Source: Myrica gale (taxonomy: Eukaryota > Streptophyta > Magnoliopsida > Fagales > Myricaceae). From it: a stretch of 64,000 nt of DNA. The translations under genes were made by a program, and so were the position numbers. The notes beneath the pieces were generated by a model. That model worked only from the letters and a program-made list of their open reading frames with translations. It searched no databases and was not told where the DNA came from. Below, piece by piece: positions 46,804 through 60,580 of this stretch; within the stretch, counting starts at the first letter, position 1; each line of letters opens with the position of its first letter. The stretch covers positions 22,327,001 to 22,391,000 of the forward strand of contig OZ005610.1 of the NCBI GenBank assembly GCA_963930655.1, in the 5' to 3' direction.

Positions 46804-47082
46804 TGTTGAGGAATCCCGAAATTCTAGGCCAACATCAAAGGAAGAAATCTCAGCTGATATCACGTAGAAATCTCAGCTGATTTCACGTGATTCTACCAAA
46901 AATAAAAGTCAGCAAATCTCACATATATGGGCAGGAGCGTCTTGTGATTAATTTTGTAATCAATACTTTGTTCCCCACATATCTGTATAAATAGGACTCA
47001 AGTCCTCTGTGAATGATCATCTAAATAGAAGAAAAGCTTCTTGGTAAGTTTTTTTTTCTTGTTCCCCTCTCTGATTTTAACA
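46804..47082 (+). repeat. 3' LTR of the Copia element
   Basis: 279 bp, matching the 5' LTR except for a few substitutions and one indel. The 5-bp target duplication CCGTT follows at 47083. Confidence 0.95.
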
Positions 47083-47995
47083 CCGTTCTTGTACACGCCC
47101 ACGCAAGAGTATGTGGTTCCGAGATTGATACCCATCACAGTTTCAACCTTCAGGTTCATCGTCTGCCACTGCTATTCCAAACAAAAGTTCTTAAAAACTA
47201 AAACAGAGAAAGTTCAATGAATTCTAGACAACACAGCCTTCTCAACCAATAATTCAAGAAAAATTGAAATTCTTTCAGATAGTAAGAGTTTCAAAGAACC
47301 CCAAACCTTAAAAGTAACAAAATGTCAAGATTAATATCATTTTCATGCAAGATAGAATAAATAACAAGGCGACAATCTTCTTTGTCCTTTCCCGCATTGC
47401 AGAGAACAAAAACTAAAATAGACTCAGAACGTCGGCTTTTTTCTTTTCGTTTTTTCTTTCGTACCTGCAACGAAAAGAAGCAAAAATGCTACCCCTTTTC
47501 TCTTTCTTTCGTACGATGCTGTCTGTGACTAGGAGTCGGGAGCTTTTCGCTGTTCTTTCTCGTATATCGAATTGTGATCACTACTTGATTCTGAATTGGA
47601 GAGAAGCAGAGACCCAAGAAAGAAAAAGAAGTGGAGAGAAGCAGAGAGACAGTAGGGGCATTTATATAGTTTGGTCTGTCTTCGGGTGCTAGAGTATCAT
47701 GGCCAATATAACTTCGCCATGTCAAAGTTTGGCACGCTTTGGTTTTTGCGCCCTTGCGATTCCTACAGTATGGCACGCTTTGATGTCAAACTGGAGAATG
47801 ACACGACTCTGGAGCGGCGGTCTAAGTATAACTCGGGTATTGGCTGAGTAGGAGAAGTCGAATAACATAAGAGGCCTTAAACGACAAGCTATTGGCTTAG
47901 AAAAAAGAAGAAGAAGAAAACGCTATTGAAACCTTTGGAAGTGTTGTAAGTAACAGATACGGAGCTAATTTTTCCGGTTCAAGCTCCTTCTTATC

Positions 47996-49420
47996 TAGGG
48001 GTGTTAAAAAATCCTCTGATCCGACTCGCCGACCCGGCTTGATCCGACCGGGTCGGATGGAGTCGGATCCGGATTTGGAGTCAAATAGTGTGTATAGAAA
48101 AAAAACAAATGTTCGGATCGGAGCCGGATATCCGAGTTTATATACAATTTAATCAGACTCGACCCGATATCTCCACTAAGTTAAACGCTCGTTTAACCCC
48201 CCTCCCTTCTTCGCTTTTTACCCCCTTCTCATTCACGATTTCACTCTCCCTCTCAAATCCTAGTCTCCCCCCTCTTGCCACTCGTCAGTCGGCAATCCCC
48301 GTCCACACTGTTCAGCCTTTGCCAATTCACAACCAAGTCACCCTGGACAGCTTGCTCATCTACTCCTACTGGACGTTTGGGCTTGACGGCTTGTAATCTC
48401 AGTAAGCACCTCCCTTGTCTTCTATTCTAATTTATGTTAATTGTTCTGTGACTATTGCTTTACATGTTAATTTTTTAATTTCTTTTTACTCTTAAGCTAC
48501 GAAAAAGGACAGCTTCGCAAGTCTGCAGTGTAACTCAGTAACCTCAATGCCCTCACTCCTTAGGTAATTTTTTAATGTCGTTTTCTTCATTATTAATTTA
48601 TTATTAGATTATAAAATACCTACGTTGATTGCTGTTGTTAATTTATTGAAGTTATTGTAGATATTGTTTGAACTGTGTCTGTGACGATTGACGTGCGTTG
48701 TTGTTGGAGACTTGGAGTGTTGGTTGTTGAGTTGTTGTTCATCTTTGCTCATGTCATCGTATATTTTGGCATTTTATAGATTATTAAAGACTATAATTAT
48801 ATAGAGATTGAGGTCAGGGCTTGCTAAATTGGTGTATTGGGTTCTATTGTGTTGGAGATTGAAGATTGAGTTGTGTTACTTGTGTTGGAGATGGATTTGA
48901 TTTGGCCATGTAAACTCTATAGTGAAGAACTCAAAATTATATGTTTGTTGTCTTTGCTTGCTGTGTAATGTCTCAAAATATTCACAACGTCTTTGGATGT
49001 TGTTGTCTTTGTTTGCTTGCTGAAAAATATATATGCTTGCTGATTTAATTGCTTCCTGAAAAATATATGAATGATTCCATCCTTTAGACTTTAGGTGGTT
49101 AGTGGTTACTTTATAATAAGTGTTGAATTAGTTGCTGAAAAATCTGTTTATCTTTGCTGATTTGGTTGCTGATTAATGATTGCTGATTTGGATGAGATAT
49201 TTCAGTATATGTGCTTATTAATGATTGCTAATTTTGCTGATATGTAAACTCTAATGATTGCTGATTTGGTTGCTGAATTAATTGTTTATCAAATTTGCTG
49301 AATAAGGTTGTATAATTTAACAGATGGAACAAATAAACTTTGATGATTTGGATATCCCTACTAGTGGTACTCCTTAAATGGGTGGTAGTGGCACCCCTAC
49401 TAGTTGTATTCCTTTTTCTA
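47996..49420 (+). mobile_element. 5' part of a hAT element
   Basis: It begins TAGGGGTGTTAAAAAATCC at 47996, a hAT-type terminus. The leader contains GACCCGACCGGGTCGG-type repeats, then an AT-rich, intron-like stretch. At 49324 ATGGAACAAATAAACTTTG starts a transposase N-terminus (MEQINFDDL, PTSGTP), nearly the same as at 13928. The frame ends after about 17 codons and the rest of the transposase and the right terminus are not seen, so the right boundary is only approximate. Confidence 0.55.
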
Positions 49421-50633
49421 TTCTGTTTTGCGACTCTGCCTCTGACATGGTTTAGTTTTTTTATGGAGTGTTGGTTTATTGAGGAAAAAAAAGATTTAAG
49501 TGTTTGAAAAGAAAATCTCCTAGATTACACTCAAAACTGTAAGAAACAACATTGTGCTGCCCATATAAATGGTTTTTCCTATGGAATCGTTTGTGATGGA
49601 GTAAGTCTTTCGGCCTGGGAAGAGATTGCTACCATCGAGGCCCAATGCTAAAAGGAATGGTTCAGAAGGGAAGAGGGCAAGATGACAAGAGACAGGCTAA
49701 GGCCCATCTTGGAATTAGCAAACCCACGTCATTTACAAGTCAGTAAGAAAGGAGGAGGAGACATCCCTCTTTATGGCGGGTCACATCCAAGTTGGCATAG
49801 GAGCATGTGGAAAGAACTAATCATCTTATTCCCTGACCAAAAACGGTAGCGTGAAGAATATATCGACTCACTTTATAAATGTAGGGCAGAAGTAGCCTAG
49901 GGCGCTACCGCCACCCCTAGACCAATGAGAAAAAAAGGATAGGGGAGTAGGCTTGTGCCCAGCAAAAAAAGATGAGGATAGATAAGTTGAAAGGGGAGCA
50001 AAGATAAGTTCTTCTTCTCTAAGAAAAATAAGAGATTCAGAAAAAGATAGATATACAGAAAGATGGTGACTAACAAAGACATCGAAGATATCCCTTGGGG
50101 AGGACTCCGTGTTCTAGTTTATCTTCTTTGCTTGTAGAAGGAAGAAATGAACGACCCAACCTCTCAACCCGTCTCAAATGTCGGGTCTCTGGACCTCGGG
50201 TTCTAGCCCAATGAAAAAGCTGGTTAAAGTTGACTTCATCTGTTTGTAATCATTATTTTCAACAGACATCACTGTCCCGATTGTGTGTACAAATAAACTT
50301 CGTCCTGCCCGGGGAAAAATTATCTGCCCTCCTGAGACGAGAGACTAGAAATCTGGTTATTACCTCTGCTAGCTTTTGTCTTGCCTAGCAGCAAGAAATG
50401 TCCATTGTAATCTGGGTTTCAGTTTGGCTACTTGAATATGTTGTTATTGCAAATTCTCACAAAACAGTTCAATCTCGGCAACTCAACCCAACTAAGGCTT
50501 CAGATCAACTATGCAGTGTTGACAAGCAATTCAATCTACGTAATTTAGAGCTTTACATGAAATCAAAAATGAAGTTATTGTCTGCTTGGTGATGGACAAC
50601 TTGTATTCTCGTCAACACACCAAGCAATTTAAC
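49421..50633. other. Intergenic DNA, probably degraded transposon
   Basis: No gene is supported. The stretch 49550-50380 has higher GC and looks like an old retrotransposon or LTR remnant, but no ends, primer-binding site or coding motifs can be confirmed. The right part is the 3' flank of the formin gene. Confidence 0.4.
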
Positions 50634-53600
50634 CTACCGGAATGGTGCCAGAGGATTCGGGCTGCGTGGGGCTTTTGAGCTTCTAAGCTCTTTGCAAACA
50701 TTGTCTAACATGCCCAAAAAGTCTCTAACAATCACAAATATTCGAAGCGGGTTAACTTCGTCTTTGCTCACGTCTCCATGAAAGTACTCGGTAATTTCTT
50801 TCACATGTTTTAGCACCCTATCTTCATCTCCTTGCAAGTCTTTTAGGTTTTTCTCTGCATAATTTAGGAAGGATCTCATCGAGTTGACAAAGTTCCCATT
50901 TTGTTCATTGGGACACAAGTCCTTTTGTACCAGATGTTGCAGTTTAGTCATTCCATCTGATAGGCACGAAACAGAGCTTGCAAGAACATCCAAGTCGATT
51001 GTAGCTGTCTTTTTAACATTGTAGAGTTCAGTGCTTAGACCAGAAACAAGCTCAAGGCCCATTCTTCTGTAATCTTCTTCCCTCTCTTCTACAGTTTTAG
51101 TCTTCTTTTTCTGGCTGATCCTACCCATAATGCTATCTGAGACTCTGATTCCTTCTGACCGGATGATTTCTTGAACAACGAAGTGGAGTAGGGTAGTTTT
51201 TCCATCTGTTCCTTTCACATCAGCAAGCTTAAGGAGGGCATCAAGTTTAAATGCTCGAGCACCTCCTCTGATTGTTCCAACATTCATACGGTTGCCTGTC
51301 TTGAGCACGGCTTCAAGTAGCTTTAAGAAAAGCCTGCTTGATCTGAGTTCCTTGCAGGCCTCCTAGGAAAAAACACTGATCGGAGTGAGATACTCGATTG
51401 CATTGGAAACATGGGGTTTGGTTAAAACTGATTGGTTTTGGTTTGATAATTACCTCTAGCATTGAAAAAGAATTCCTCAGGTGAACCACCTCATCTTCGA
51501 AAGTTTCTCTATAAAGCATGGCTTCAGCTCGTAGAAAAGCAAATGGTATCGCAAGAATTACTTTGACAAACTTCTCTGCAGAACCCAGTTCGTTTATTTC
51601 TCCTTTATAGCTAGAAAGCTTAGCCTCTTCTTCCTTAGTTGGTACCATCTTCACCAGTGCTTCCAGTTGTTGTAAACACAAGCCATTCCCTGCTCATTTG
51701 ACAAAAACTATAATTAACTGATGGTGTGTGTCCGGAAAAGATTCAGTTCTAAAAGAGGTTATTCTAAGTTCTACCGGCCAGGATTTAATAAAACAAATTC
51801 AACGGTCAGAATCTGGTCATGCCTCATTCACTGTGTCTGTCTACACCCTTACACGTTATAAAGACCATGAATCCTCCAAGAGTGGGCCATGAGAGAGTTT
51901 TTTTTAGTAAAGAATCATTTGCTGGAAGTGCAAGCCTACAAGAGTCATCATTCTACGAGAGAACAATTAGTATTGCCAAGCAGTAGAAGTAGGTAATAAG
52001 TATGATTTTAGAGACAATTGTGTCCCCCATTCATGAGAATCACATTCAAACTTGAAAGTCCAATTCTGACATAAGTGCATTTCTTATAATTTCACAGCTG
52101 GACACCCAATTCATGAGAAATCTATAAGCTCCTGGTGTTTTAGTTCACGTTATATAGTTACTCCATGCTCTTTACAATTGCATCTTGCTATGCAGAAGAA
52201 TAAGCACTTGATAAAATTGCCTATGATCTAAGTCAAGGAGTCATACCTTGTACTAGTGCTTCACATACTTGTTCAGCAGTCGCATTCAAGGCTTTTGAGA
52301 GTATAGTTATGTTCTGTAGTCTCTTTGGGTCAAGGACATGTTTGCTTGGAGAGGGAGTCTTACTCTTTGCTTCATCACCCTTCAAATATTGTAGATTGTA
52401 CCCAAAGAGTGATTCAATCATTTCCTCGTTTAACCTGTTTATGATTCATGGTTTCAATTTATACAGAAAATAAAGCTAATTGTAGCCAACAACAGAGAGG
52501 GACTCAGTCAAATGAGATATGATGAGATGCTTTTTTTTTCCTGAGCAATATATCACAATGAATAATACGTCCACAAGAAAATTTTCTATTCCATATATTA
52601 TCATCACATTTTTATGCATAACTAGGCAGACTTTGGACGATCAATTTGCCAGCAGATCTGCTAAGCAGTGCCCGTTCAGCCATATGATGGGATGGTGGTT
52701 TAAATGAAAAAAAGAAAAGAAACGGAAGAACAAGAACAAGAACAAACATAAAACTTACTCAAATGAGCTTGATCGAAGCTTATCCCAAACGGTAGAACGA
52801 TCAGAGGCCGCTCTAACCTTGTCCCAATGGAGCGGCTTCAATTTTGCTAATGGGGCTCCATCTTTGCCCACTGGAGTAAATTGAAGCGCCTGAGATGGTG
52901 GAGGAGGTGGGCATTTGGCAGAGCTATTATTTCCTTTCAAAAATAGAGGAGGACATGGTGGTGGAGGAATACGAGATGAAGCTCGTGATGGTGCAGGGGC
53001 GTTTTGAGGTGAAGAAGGCAAGTCTATTTGTGAAATTCTATTTGTTCCTGATGAAGAATCTAAAGTTCCAGGAGATGATAGATTCGGCAATGTGAAAGAT
53101 AATGAAGCCTTAGATGCATTTCTAGTTGAAGAAGGAGGAGAATATGTCATAGTTGGCGGTGGAGGAGGCGGAAGCGGAGGCCGTGGTGGTGGTGACTGGT
53201 GCTTCATAAGTTTTTGACAGTCCGAAGACCATTCGACTCCTAGTTTTCCCAGTATGGATTTGCATGGTGATTGGGGAGGTGGAGCCGAATCTTGACTTGA
53301 GCTAACATCTTGTATAGCTGCACGCATTTGTATGTCCAATGAGCTGGCCAGAGAAGCTTTGAGCCGCGACTCTTGTGGAGAGAAAATATCTGATGCCTCG
53401 CCAAGACTTCCAGCTGAAGCATTGGAAAGCCGAACGTTTGAACAAAATGATTCGCCGAAAGAATGAAAGGATTCATCATCAGATGAATGGCATTCAATCG
53501 GAATAACATTGTCACCAGATGAAGAGTTACCACCATCTGATTCATATTTGATTGACTCTGCATCCTCATGAAGAGATGTAATTTCCCTTGTCGAAGAGCT

Positions 53601-54458
53601 ACTAGCATTATCAGATTGTACCTTTGTCAGTTGACTCAGTTCTTTGTTTCCCTCTTGAATCTCATGGAAGGTACATTTCGATATGCTCTGGTACGGTGAT
53701 GTATTAACAGATTCAGAGGTTTGCTTCAGACAATAGCTCTGCTGCTCTAAATCCGTTCCTAATGTATTAAGATAAAAGAGATCAAGGCCAGGATTTTCAC
53801 TCACCGTGCTGCTACCTGAATTTTGGGTACTCGCATTCATTAAGTTACCTCTGCTTTCTCGTTTTTTGCCGTGAACCGACGTTATTCTGGTCGGTTTCTT
53901 CCTTTGTTTTCCGCGTTTATTGCAGAGAAAGATGAGTCCAAGAGCACAAACTAAGGCAGCTGTTGCAGACGCGATGACTGCAACAATAATGGTTCTAACT
54001 CTGTTTTTATCTCTGCCCTGTTCTTGAGTCTTGTGGTGTGCTATGAATGAACTGGACCGATGTGATGGAGGATGGGGATTTGCACGGACATGCAGCACTG
54101 GAACAGGAGCTGGAGCTGGAGCTGGAGTCTCAGCTTCAATGGTGGGTGATGGAGAGGGTGATGGGGACACAAGATGTGACGGGCTTCTGGTGTGGAAGCT
54201 CTTCAGTCCCAGCAAAGCTCTGAACTTTTCCACTACCAGAGCTCCCTTTTCTTCTGTCTCCTCTCCAGAAACTTTCTGAATGTGGTCTTCAGTCCTCTCT
54301 TCATTGTCCTCCCTGAGGTACAGCGGCTGTAGGGCGTGAACATTGAAGTCTCCTGCTGCATTCAACACAGCACCATCAATCAAAATGTGGGTATTGTATG
54401 ATGAAAGAAGCATGAAAAGGATGGTGATCATGTGCAGAATCTCAGAACCGCAACCCAT
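50634..54458 (-). CDS. Class I formin (FH11-like)
   Basis: Four exons on the minus strand: 52759-54458, 52247-52434, 51454-51689 and 50634-51362, joined in frame with GT-AG introns. From the ATG at 54458 the protein has 950 residues. It begins with a signal peptide ([18 protein letters not shown]), then a Ser/Pro-rich extracellular part ([20 protein letters not shown]), a membrane segment (about residues 155-179, [20 protein letters not shown]), a Pro-rich FH1 part ([13 protein letters not shown]) and an FH2 domain from [15 protein letters not shown] to the C-terminus, ending SPNPLAPFR. Class I formins span the plasma membrane and nucleate actin from it. The FH2 sequence most resembles FH11. 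The frame is open upstream to an ATG at 54704, adding 82 basic residues; that would bury the signal peptide, so I prefer 54458. No lesion is seen. Confidence 0.92.
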
Positions 54459-54704
54459 GTTCTTCCAACCAAAATCATCAAAGTATGAATGCAACTTTCT
54501 GCTTATGCATCTGCCTCTTTCTTTTTGTTTCTTCCTTAATCTTGAGACAAATTTATTCCGAGTGCAGTTGGCAACGGGCAATGAAGATCTAGTCAGAAAG
54601 TCTTTAATGCTACTCCAAGGAACCCTTGAGCCTGGCAGAGTAGCAGTTGTACTGGGCCTTCTTTTCTTCCCTGTTGATGTACTCTCATCTCTCCTTACCG
54701 CCAT

Positions 54705-57700
54705 AAATTCTTCTGCAAAACACTGTTTATATGGATCGCAACTTAGTCTTCTTGAAACCTTTCTAACCTAATTTGACTCTTTATCTTTTTGTCTTATGTT
54801 GCTGTTATGCTTGCTATTAGAGAGACGCTGAGCGCGTTTTCTGCTCTTCATCAGGCATTACTTGTGTAAAGGTATGTTTTCTTTTTCGCTTTTATTGATA
54901 AGAGAGTTGCTGTAAACTTTTGGTCATGGATTTTGCAGTTGAATAACCCTTTTAGCGGCTAAAAGTCTCAAATCAAGACAATGCAAAAAGTGTCTAGGTG
55001 GGTCCCATTTTGTTGGACTTGCCTAACTATTTAGAGGGCGATAGTCCAAGTTTCCTCCAACCCATATAGTTAGAGAGAGAGAGAGAGGAAATGGCCCATC
55101 ACTCTCCTGTGATTTCCTACCAATATAGAAGCCGAAAGCAAAAGAAGGTATTCAGAAAAAAAATAAAAGCAAAAGAAGGTAAGATAAACAGCAGATCTAG
55201 ATGGTTGAAATTATGGGAGGCCAAGAGACTGCCAGCCTCTTTCCCACACTTGGATAGCCCCACTTAGAAGTTCTGATTTGTTGTTTTCTGGTGCCAAACA
55301 GCGTATCCACTGTTTGGTGGGCTGAGGTTTGATTTCATAACCTTTATAAGGCATTAGGCCGTGTTGTACTTCACCTAACACAAGAAAAGGAGAGATGGAG
55401 AGAGAGATCTCCCAACAACAATATACACTAACTTATGCACGGGCAATTGGCTTGGCTTAGCAGCAACTTGGAATTGAAAATGACGCTATGGGGGAAGGGC
55501 AGGGACCACATTGGATGCCGGTCCTCTGCACCAGAGACTGGACCCAATTATTGAACCTTTGAGGTTCATAGTCTGAACCACTCTACCTTAAACTCATCTA
55601 GATGAGAGGCTCATTAGTGAAGCAAATCTTCGAAGAAGTGAAGAAACGATGACCTTAATAACTGGATCAACATTTCACCGACACTTTCCTGGGCTAAGAT
55701 TTGCAACCTTATCTTACAGTCGGTTGCTGTTGAGGCTTGAGACAGAGAATATGAATCCCGAGTGTTTTTTGTTTTGTTTTTTTACTTTATTTCCTGTGTC
55801 CCCTAGTGATTGTCCTTTTGGATCATATAAACTATATTCTACAGAATCGTTTTAGCTCACAACATGACTGGTTTCCTTTTCTCCCTACTTCACTTTGTTG
55901 AATGATTGTCCTAAAAAATGGCACTTTCTCTCAAGCCAAACAAGAGGTACGAGTCCATGTGTCGTGTCAGTTCCACGTACGATGCCAACATATCATATCA
56001 GAATAAATTGACACACATCTGATTGTTTTTTTCCCCTAATCAAGACGATTCTATTGAAAGCGGGCAAGATTGCAATTAAGAGCTTACATTAGAAACTGTC
56101 CTAAAGGCCAGTAACAAGCTTATAGGGTCGTAACCCATAAGAGAGGATTACAGTTCTTAAAGGGTGGGCACGAAGGCCCACGGAAAGCGAGCAAGATCGC
56201 AAAGAGTGCATCCTAAAGAGCACAGAAAGTGGGCAAGCCCGCGATTAAAAGACTCGAAAGCATATGAATAGTAACAACCACCGCACAAGGGGCAACATCT
56301 GCGGTTGGAGGCAGTAACAAGTGAAGAAAGTTAGCAGGAGGCGTCAGCAGGAACCAAAGGGCGGCGCAGAGGCGACAAGCAGCGAAAAATGGAGCTACAC
56401 TCGCCGACGCGTGAGATTCCCGCGTGCATGGTTGCACGTGTGTTGGCAAGCGTGAACTCTCATGAATGAAGTCAAAAGTAAAAGAAAAATCTTTGGGTAT
56501 TCAAAGGGAGCGTTTGTTTCCCAATATTTCAAACCCTCAAAATTTCTAAACAATCATAAAATAATATCTCTCCTCATTAAATTATAAAATAATATTATAT
56601 TATTCAATTAAATCTTCTATCTCCTCACTTTTCTATAAAATACTATACTTTTTCATAAACCCCAATACCCAAAATTTTCAAAACCCCAGTATTTCCACAA
56701 ACAAACACCCCGAAAATGTCCTTCAGATCCCTACTCTCTCATTCAGGGTAGACTTTAAATTCTTGTGAAAACATCTCTAGCCGGTGAAGAATAAGAATAA
56801 AACCCTACTATTTTGTCATATAATCATATTTCGCATTTCTCAGGTTTTGTATGGTCGAAAGAGATACTCAACTATAGAAATGGGCTGGGCTTTGTATGGT
56901 TGAAAGACTTCAATTTGCCCAGCACTGAGGGCCGTGAGTGAGACGTGAACCTTACCTCAGCACTCCAAAGCCTGCGCAATAAATTTCATTTACATCGTCT
57001 ATATCTTAACAAAAAAACAATAATAATATTATACCTTTCTCAAAAAGTTTATACACTTCAATTTTTTACCTAAAAAATAACTACAAAATAGTCTTTCTTC
57101 TTATCTAATCATTCATTTTCATTATACTAAATATAAAAAAATAATCATTCACTTTTTTTTTCTTTTTTTATTAAGTTTTATGTTCCAAAATTTCATTCTC
57201 ACAATTTAGTATACAAACATATACGGAAAAAAATCTCGGACTAAGAGAGACCTCATTAATAGTCACATCACAAGACATTAAGTACATCTTTTTTGGATAG
57301 ATTCTCATTTATTAAAAGTATATATATTAAATTAAGGGATAAATGTAAAATCAGTCTATGTTGTATACGTGAAAATCGAATTAATTTTAATAATAATAAA
57401 AATGTAAATTAATCTCTTTAATTTTATTTTTATTTATTGTTAATCACTGAATTAAAAATTAATTTTATACTTTTGTAAAATTTAAAAAAAAAACTAATTT
57501 TATATTTTTAATATGACAATTCAATTTTAACACGTGAATTAATTTTATATTTATCTTTTAAATTAATTACTTACCAATACGGCCAGACGCAGTGTCAGGT
57601 CTACTGTTGGTTACAGTTTCTCCGCCAGATCGGGTCCAGTGCAATTCGAACAATAGGAGAGAGGGAAGTGGGGCCACTGAATTGGAGGATTTCCGTCCTT

Positions 57701-60580
57701 CTCTGCCCGTCTCCACCCAGAACATCAATGTCAAAAAGACTATCATTGAGATCGTATCCAATTTAGATTAGAATTGTCTATTTGGAGGTAGGCATAGGGC
57801 AAGTAAAAAGCAATAACAACCTGCGACCCTAACCGGGACAACCAGACATAAGTGTCTAGCTTCCACGCGCGGCAGCCAATGGAAGCTCCCACGTCCTTTC
57901 CATCGCATTTTAGACAACAGCAATAAATCAGACTTTGGAACACATGCATTAACGCAGCTTTCACTTTCACAGTCTTTGACCCTCATCTGCGTCTACAATT
58001 CTGACAACAACTGGAAGATAATGAAGCACATGCAAGCTGAGATTTTTTTTTTACACGCTTTGACGTGTTCTTCTTCAGTCTTTTGGAGAAGATTATTTCG
58101 AGGAGGTCAGAGAGAGTACTGGTACTGCCCTCAAATTCTGACTGGTTTTTAGTGAAACCAGGAGGCAGCTTGGCTGATTTTGGATTAAAACAATAAAACA
58201 TGGCTGATCAGCAGGCGGGGCTTTAAAAACTCAAGTCCAAAGTCGTATCTTCCAGTACTGCTGCATCTTCTATACATATCACCATTCTTATCCCTGTTTA
58301 TTCCTAACACGAGGTCAAAACTTTAGGTCAGGAAATCTTCTGAATAATTAGCACAATATTTTTAATTATTATTAGAAAATTACAGGTGATCCTGGCCTCT
58401 ATTATAAGTGGGTTTTCGATATCCATCTCAATATTTCTTCTAAACTAGGGTTATGTTCAGAAAAAATGTAGAATTTTATAGAAATTGTGAATTTTTATAT
58501 TGAATAGTGTTTTATTGGTGTTTGTGTAAAGTGGAGAGATAAATGATTTGATGTAATTGTTTAATAAAAAAATATTGGAGTTATGTGAAAAATAGAGAGA
58601 AAATTTATGTTGAATAAAAATAAAAAAAATTGTTGGAGATTGTGTAAAATGTATTGGTTTTTGTGTTTGAATTCTGAATATATTCGGTGGTAGATTTATG
58701 AATATACTTAGAATCTTGAAAAAAGTGTGAAAACGAACATATTCTATGAGGAATTTTTTTACCAATTAAACTATGTGGCATTCATTATAAAACACCTGCT
58801 TATATTTTCTTCATATAAAGTACCCAGACGGGTTAATTTTATGGATATTCCAGATCACAAATTTTAATTTATTCCCAGTAGGGAAATAGTTTCATCAAAC
58901 ATATATAACATTTGCCCCTGATCAATAACACAGCTGACGACCTGACGTGGTGTTTGGGAGCCAAAATTTGGGTGCTAATAAAATAACTACATAAAATTCT
59001 TTTTATTCTTATTAAATTATTTTTTTCATTTCAAATAAATATAAAAAAATTCATTCAAAATTTCATAACTACATAAATATGTCTCTCTTTTTTTTCACTT
59101 CAAATAAATATAACTACATATCTCTCTCTTTACCTTTTTAACGACTTCAACACCTCAAAATTTTAACAATCAAACATCGAAATTCAAGATTCTAGAATAA
59201 TTTATTGGCGAATCTCATGGTTAATTAAGTAATTTATTACCTCCCAAACAATATCCGATTTAGCTTGTTGATCGAGAAATATTCTTACTATATACTATTA
59301 TATATACAGAACATAGCAAAGCCAGCGAAGGCAGCTAGGATAAGTTCTTCTTGAGTACTGTTAGATTGATGGAACCTTGCCGGTGAGCTCTGGCTCAAGT
59401 GGCACGTCCTTCCTATGGGGAGGGTCACTTCCGAAGATCGAATTTCTCAAAAAAAATTTGATGGGACCTTGTAGTACTGTAGATGATGAGGCTAATTTTT
59501 CACCAAACCTTGGTCCAGGAATCAAACACGCATGTTCTTTTCAAAACCTTGCGACAAAAAAGGGATATGTCCAGCGCCACTTGCTATTATAATTAATGAA
59601 TCTTGGACACATATGAAACATTGACCACCTCATTGTCTGGTCAAATCAAGTTGGGGTTTGGAACCAACCACTAATCTTATAATTGACCTAAGAAAGCCAC
59701 CCATCAGAAGAATATGACCCTGAGCGCACCAGATAAAGTTGAGTTTTAACTTTGATTATTTCAACACCATGGAGTGCATACGAATTGTTTGACAAAAAAC
59801 CGCATTCGGATTCAACCACTCGATGATCTGTCATTTTTTTTGGAAACATCTTTGAGTCATTTAATTATCAATATAATTTTAAAAACAATTCGTGCAACGT
59901 GTGTTGTGAATGAGACACATAATATAATTTTGATCCTCAAATTTTATTTTAAGATGAAATTTGATTAATTATTAAAATTAAAAAATTTAATATATCAAAA
60001 TTGATAGTCTAAATCTCTATTTAAAATTAAATCGATGTTGAGAGGGATCCAAGTGATTTTTTCCATGTTACGCATGTATGAACGAAAGTTTGGTAGTGCA
60101 GGTAAAGTAATAAGGATAGGAATTCGTGCGTAGAAAAGAAAATAAGGATAGGAATTCGACGCTGTCCTAATCGCTGGTGAGTTGGTTATTGTCGGCTTTA
60201 GGTATCTTTCTTCAACGACGCGGGGTTACAAAAGGTGAAAACATTATTCACTGAAATTCTGGGAGCTAATTTTTACCCTAGTAATTTTTTTTTTGGGTAA
60301 GCTTTTACCCTAGTAAATTAACTACTGCACAAAGTTATCAATCATATAAGGTGAACAGTACTGTCCTTGGATTCAAAGTCCCTATCCTTGATGTGGCATT
60401 ATCTTGGAAATTGACATCTCGAAGGCGAATAACGTGCATTAGAAACGTGCAAAGCTGAGAAATACAATGATTGGGCTGGAAGCCTAATTACAAATCTTAT
60501 ACACTCGAATCATTCACACTACTTAGAAAAGAAAAAAAAGAATCATTCACACAGTTCTTGTGCAAATTAAGGGTAAGTTT
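54705..60580. other. Gene-poor intergenic DNA
   Basis: I find no supported gene. Repeats include a probable MITE at about 56508-56712 whose ends GGGAGCGTTTGTTT and AAACAAACACCCC are inverted, similar AT-rich stretches at about 57040-57250, 58440-58770 and 58960-59190, and a GC-richer piece at about 56030-56460 that begins after a T run and may be the 3' part of a minus-strand retroposon. The frame at 58457-58765 is low-complexity and not a gene. Confidence 0.45.

Larger units (their letters stand above)
41759..47082 (+). mobile_element. Complete Copia LTR retrotransposon
   Basis: 5324 bp in plus orientation, bounded by long terminal repeats at 41759-42036 and 46804-47082. Both begin TGTTGAGGAATCC and end TTTTAACA. 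CCGTT occurs at 41754-41758 and 47083-47087, a perfect 5-bp target duplication. It sits inside exon 2 of the BiP pseudogene. The two LTRs differ at about ten positions, roughly 3-4 percent by eye, so insertion is not very recent. Integrase lies before reverse transcriptase, the Copia order. Confidence 0.97.

Noticed and set aside
56030..56460. A second LINE copy with defined ends
   Set aside because: A T run and GC-rich body suggest a minus-strand retroposon, but I could not find a matching target duplication or reverse transcriptase motif.
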